In this document: positions 61,653 through 64,000 of the stretch, one piece after another
Layout: each line of letters begins with the position of its first letter
Numbering within the stretch: position 1 is the stretch's first letter
Assembly (NCBI RefSeq): GCF_900129705.1
Contig: NZ_FQWO01000002.1
Location: forward strand, 62,001-126,000
Reading direction: 5' to 3'
Source: Flavobacterium granuli
Lineage (GTDB): Bacteria; Bacteroidota; Bacteroidia; Flavobacteriales; Flavobacteriaceae
DNA: 64,000 bases
Program-made: the position numbers and the translations under genes
Notes under the pieces: model-generated
The model's database searches: none
What the model was told of the DNA's origin: nothing
What the model saw: only the letters and a program-made list of their open reading frames with translations

Positions 61653-62795
61653 ATGAAACAGACATTCTTACTACTTTTCTTTTCTATTTGCATGTTTTCA
61701 CAAAACAAAACCGAATTATTCAATTCCAACAGATTAGGAGAAGCTCGAGAAATCACCATAAGTCTGCCCGCTTCATACGAAAACAATCCAACAAAAAAAT
61801 ACCCCATCCTTGTTTTACTCGATGGCAACTATTTATTCGATCCTTTTTATGGCGCGCTGAGTTACGGTGCTTATTGGGATGATTTACCCGAAACAATTAT
61901 CATCGGAATCAATCAAAAAAACAGTCGAACAGAGGATTGCCAATACGACGACACCGAAGGCTTGCCTAGAGCAAAAGGAGCCGCTTTTTTTGAATTCATT
62001 GGCAGCGAATTATTGCCTTATATTGAAAAAAAATATCGTACGGCACCTTTTCGAATTATAGCGGGACACGACACAACTGCCGGTTTTTTAAACTTTTTTC
62101 TCTATAAAGAAAACCCGTTATTTAACGCCTATATTTCCTTAAGCCCGGAAATGGCTCCGGAAATGGAAACTCGTATTCCAGAAAAACTTTCTAAACTAAA
62201 GAAGCCAGTCTTCTATTATCAAGCTTCGGCCGATGGCGATATCAAACAACTTCGCGAACCCATAAAAGAACTTGATCAAAATTTAAAATCAATTTCTAAC
62301 CCCTTAGTTGACTACAAATACGATGAGTTTAAAGACACTTCACATTATTCACTAATCTTGCACGCTATCCCAAATGCGCTTTATCAAATATTTGACAGCT
62401 ACAAACCCATCTCTTCTGCTGAATTTTCGGAAAAAATTGTAGTGCTCCAAGAAGGATATGTAGATTATTTGATAAAAAAATACGCACTCTTATCCGATAA
62501 AATAGGTTTAAAACCCCTCATCAGATTAAATGATTTCAAAGCCATTGAAGCTGCTATCTTAAAAAACAAAGCGTATAGAGAATTGGATAAATTAGCCGAA
62601 ATAGCCGATAAAAACTATCCAAAATCGATGCTTGCCTCTTATGAATTAGGTTTGATGTATGAAAAAATGGGCGACTCAAAAAGAGCCGCCGCCAAATACC
62701 AAAATGCCTCTCAATTAGAAGAAATTGGCGATCTCACTAAGGACATGATGTTCAATAAATATGAAGACATGAAAAGCTTAACCCCAAAAAAATAA
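61653..62795 (+). CDS. Esterase-like alpha/beta-hydrolase without the nucleophile serine, TPR-like tail
   Basis: The 380-residue protein has a signal peptide (MKQTFLLLFFSICMFSQ). An esterase-D/enterochelin-esterase-like domain follows (KYPILVLLDGNYLFDPF, IIIGINQKNSRTEDC, LLPYIEKKYRT, then IIAGHDTTAGFLNFFL). Where the family has GHSxGG, this protein has GHDTTAG (residues 138-144), so the catalytic Ser appears to be Asp140. A later His-containing segment (DTSHYSLILHAIPNALYQIF) is kept. The C-terminal part (about 270-380) is helical and TPR-like (LGLMYEKMGDSKRAAAKYQNA). It is probably non-catalytic or uses a different nucleophile. Its stop overlaps the radA ATG. Confidence 0.75.
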   Translation: MKQTFLLLFFSICMFSQNKTELFNSNRLGEAREITISLPASYENNPTKKYPILVLLDGNYLFDPFYGALSYGAYWDDLPETIIIGINQKNSRTEDCQYDDTEGLPRAKGAAFFEFIGSELLPYIEKKYRTAPFRIIAGHDTTAGFLNFFLYKENPLFNAYISLSPEMAPEMETRIPEKLSKLKKPVFYYQASADGDIKQLREPIKELDQNLKSISNPLVDYKYDEFKDTSHYSLILHAIPNALYQIFDSYKPISSAEFSEKIVVLQEGYVDYLIKKYALLSDKIGLKPLIRLNDFKAIEAAILKNKAYRELDKLAEIADKNYPKSMLASYELGLMYEKMGDSKRAAAKYQNASQLEEIGDLTKDMMFNKYEDMKSLTPKK

Positions 62796-64000
62796 TGTCA
62801 AAAGTTAAAACTTCTTTTTTCTGCCAAAGCTGCGGAACCCAATATGCCAAATGGCAAGGACAATGCAATGCTTGTAAAGAATGGAATACCATTGCCGAAG
62901 AAATCATACAAAAACAAGAAAAAGTAGCTTGGAAAAGCGAGCCTTCCCCGAAGAATACAGCTCCAAAACCATTAAAAATAAACGAAATCGATTCGACTCA
63001 GGAAATCCGAATGGACACCACTGACGCCGAACTCAATCGTGTACTTGGAGGCGGAATCGTTCCTGGTTCTCTTACCCTTCTAGGCGGTGAACCCGGAATA
63101 GGAAAAAGTACGCTTTTACTACAAATTTCACTAAAACTACCCTACAAAACCTTATATGTTTCGGGTGAAGAAAGCCAGAAACAAATCAAAATGCGAGCGG
63201 AAAGAATTACGCCAACGAGTGATAATTGCTACATTTTGACCGAAACCAAAACCCAAAATATCTTCAAGCAAATTGAGGCTATCGAACCTGAAATCGTAAT
63301 TATCGATTCGATTCAAACTTTACATACTGATTATATCGAATCAACTGCCGGGAGTATTTCTCAAATCAGGGAAACCACCGCTGAACTGATCAAATTTGCC
63401 AAAGAAACCAACATTCCCGTAATTCTTATTGGTCACATTACCAAAGACGGAAACATTGCCGGACCAAAAATTCTGGAACACATGGTCGATACGGTATTGC
63501 AATTTGAAGGCGATCGAAATCATGTCTATCGTATTTTGCGTTCCTTAAAAAACCGTTTTGGTTCCACTGCCGAAATTGGCATTTATGAAATGCTCGGTAG
63601 CGGCCTGCGTGAAGTTTCCAATCCTTCGGAAATTTTGATTTCACACAAGGACGAAGAATTATCCGGAACCGCAATTGCCAGCACACTCGAAGGCATGCGC
63701 CCGTTGATGATCGAAATTCAATCACTGGTAAGCACCGCCGTTTACGGAACGCCGCAACGCAGCACCACAGGTTATAATGCCAAAAGATTGAATATGATTC
63801 TGGCCGTATTAGAAAAAAGAGCCGGTTTTCGCTTGGGAGCCAAGGATGTTTTCCTGAACGTAACAGGCGGAATTTCTGTTGACGATCCCGCGATTGATTT
63901 GGCCGTTGTGGCCGCCATTTTATCTTCGAATGAAGATATTCCTGTAAACAAAGATTTTTGTTTTGCTGGCGAAGTAGGTCTTTCGGGAGAAATCCGTCCG
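62795..64000 (+). CDS. radA: DNA repair protein RadA, 5' part (cut by window edge)
   Basis: 402 codons are visible from ATG 62795, which overlaps the preceding stop (TAATG). The N-terminal zinc finger has C10, C13, C24 and C27. The RecA-like core shows Walker A GGEPGIGKSTLLLQ and the RadA-specific LKNRFGSTAEIGIYEM (the KNRFG motif). A Lon-protease-like C-terminal domain begins near 290 and runs to the window end (GEVGLSGEIRP). RadA is a branch-migration helicase in recombination repair. The last part lies outside. Confidence 0.96.
   Translation, partial: MSKVKTSFFCQSCGTQYAKWQGQCNACKEWNTIAEEIIQKQEKVAWKSEPSPKNTAPKPLKINEIDSTQEIRMDTTDAELNRVLGGGIVPGSLTLLGGEPGIGKSTLLLQISLKLPYKTLYVSGEESQKQIKMRAERITPTSDNCYILTETKTQNIFKQIEAIEPEIVIIDSIQTLHTDYIESTAGSISQIRETTAELIKFAKETNIPVILIGHITKDGNIAGPKILEHMVDTVLQFEGDRNHVYRILRSLKNRFGSTAEIGIYEMLGSGLREVSNPSEILISHKDEELSGTAIASTLEGMRPLMIEIQSLVSTAVYGTPQRSTTGYNAKRLNMILAVLEKRAGFRLGAKDVFLNVTGGISVDDPAIDLAVVAAILSSNEDIPVNKDFCFAGEVGLSGEIRP

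Overview
The window is a contiguous, AT-rich piece of a Bacteroidota chromosome, most likely Flavobacterium or a close relative in the Flavobacteriaceae. The evidence is the gene content together with the signals. Promoters match the Bacteroidota pattern (TTG or TTTG, about 18-23 bp, then TAnnTTTG). There are no clear Shine-Dalgarno sequences. Two large exported proteins end in type A type IX secretion (T9SS) sorting domains. There is a SusC-type TonB receptor, a short NuoG, and an atpD-atpC pair detached from the other ATP synthase genes. The window starts inside a polyprenyl synthetase gene and ends inside radA. I see no prophage, IS transposase, CRISPR array or rRNA operon.

Layout. 0-9.6 kb: the 5' part of a polyprenyl synthetase; an efflux operon (YceI, TetR regulator, TolC-type channel, adaptor, RND pump) behind a strong promoter with an operator-like repeat cluster; a GntR/LacI-type regulator; a TlpA-type thioredoxin. 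9.7-25.7 kb: aspS, a cold-shock gene, and the 14-subunit complex I operon nuoA-N, which carries a four-helix-bundle passenger gene between nuoM and nuoN and a structured repeat between nuoH and nuoI. 25.7-31.5 kb: a DsbA/FrnE-like gene, umuC-umuD, tRNA-Leu(CAA), prs, rplY and pth. 31.5-41 kb: a T9SS metalloprotease, ribF, two tandem four-TM proteins, bioB, and a 1,076-residue T9SS surface protein. 41.3-48.9 kb: recX, then on the minus strand a TonB receptor, bioF, a broken GxxExxY gene, bioD, bioA and a ketoacyl synthase. 48.9-55.5 kb: atpD-atpC, and a SusC-type receptor followed by an SGNH lipoprotein. 55.8-64 kb: a half-length GT5 protein, DUF4270 lipoprotein and glmS on minus; panC, panD, a nucleophile-less esterase-like protein and radA on plus.

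How the genes fit together. Complex I and ATP synthase subunits supply respiratory energy. bioB plus bioF-D-A make biotin from pimeloyl thioester, with a ketoacyl synthase as a possible partner in making the pimeloyl chain and a TonB receptor as a possible vitamin importer. panC-panD make pantothenate and ribF makes FMN/FAD, so cofactor synthesis is over-represented.

The most unusual content is small mobile-looking DNA inside housekeeping operons. Two cassettes of about 400-470 bp are bounded by imperfect inverted repeats. One carries a four-helix-bundle gene (nuoM/nuoN) and the other a GxxExxY gene (bioF/bioD), and both cargo genes look decayed. There are also two copies of a structured intergenic repeat, and a perfect 17-bp-arm palindrome read in frame inside the ketoacyl synthase gene. 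Three genes have a -7 box exactly 4 nt before the ATG, which suggests leaderless transcripts.
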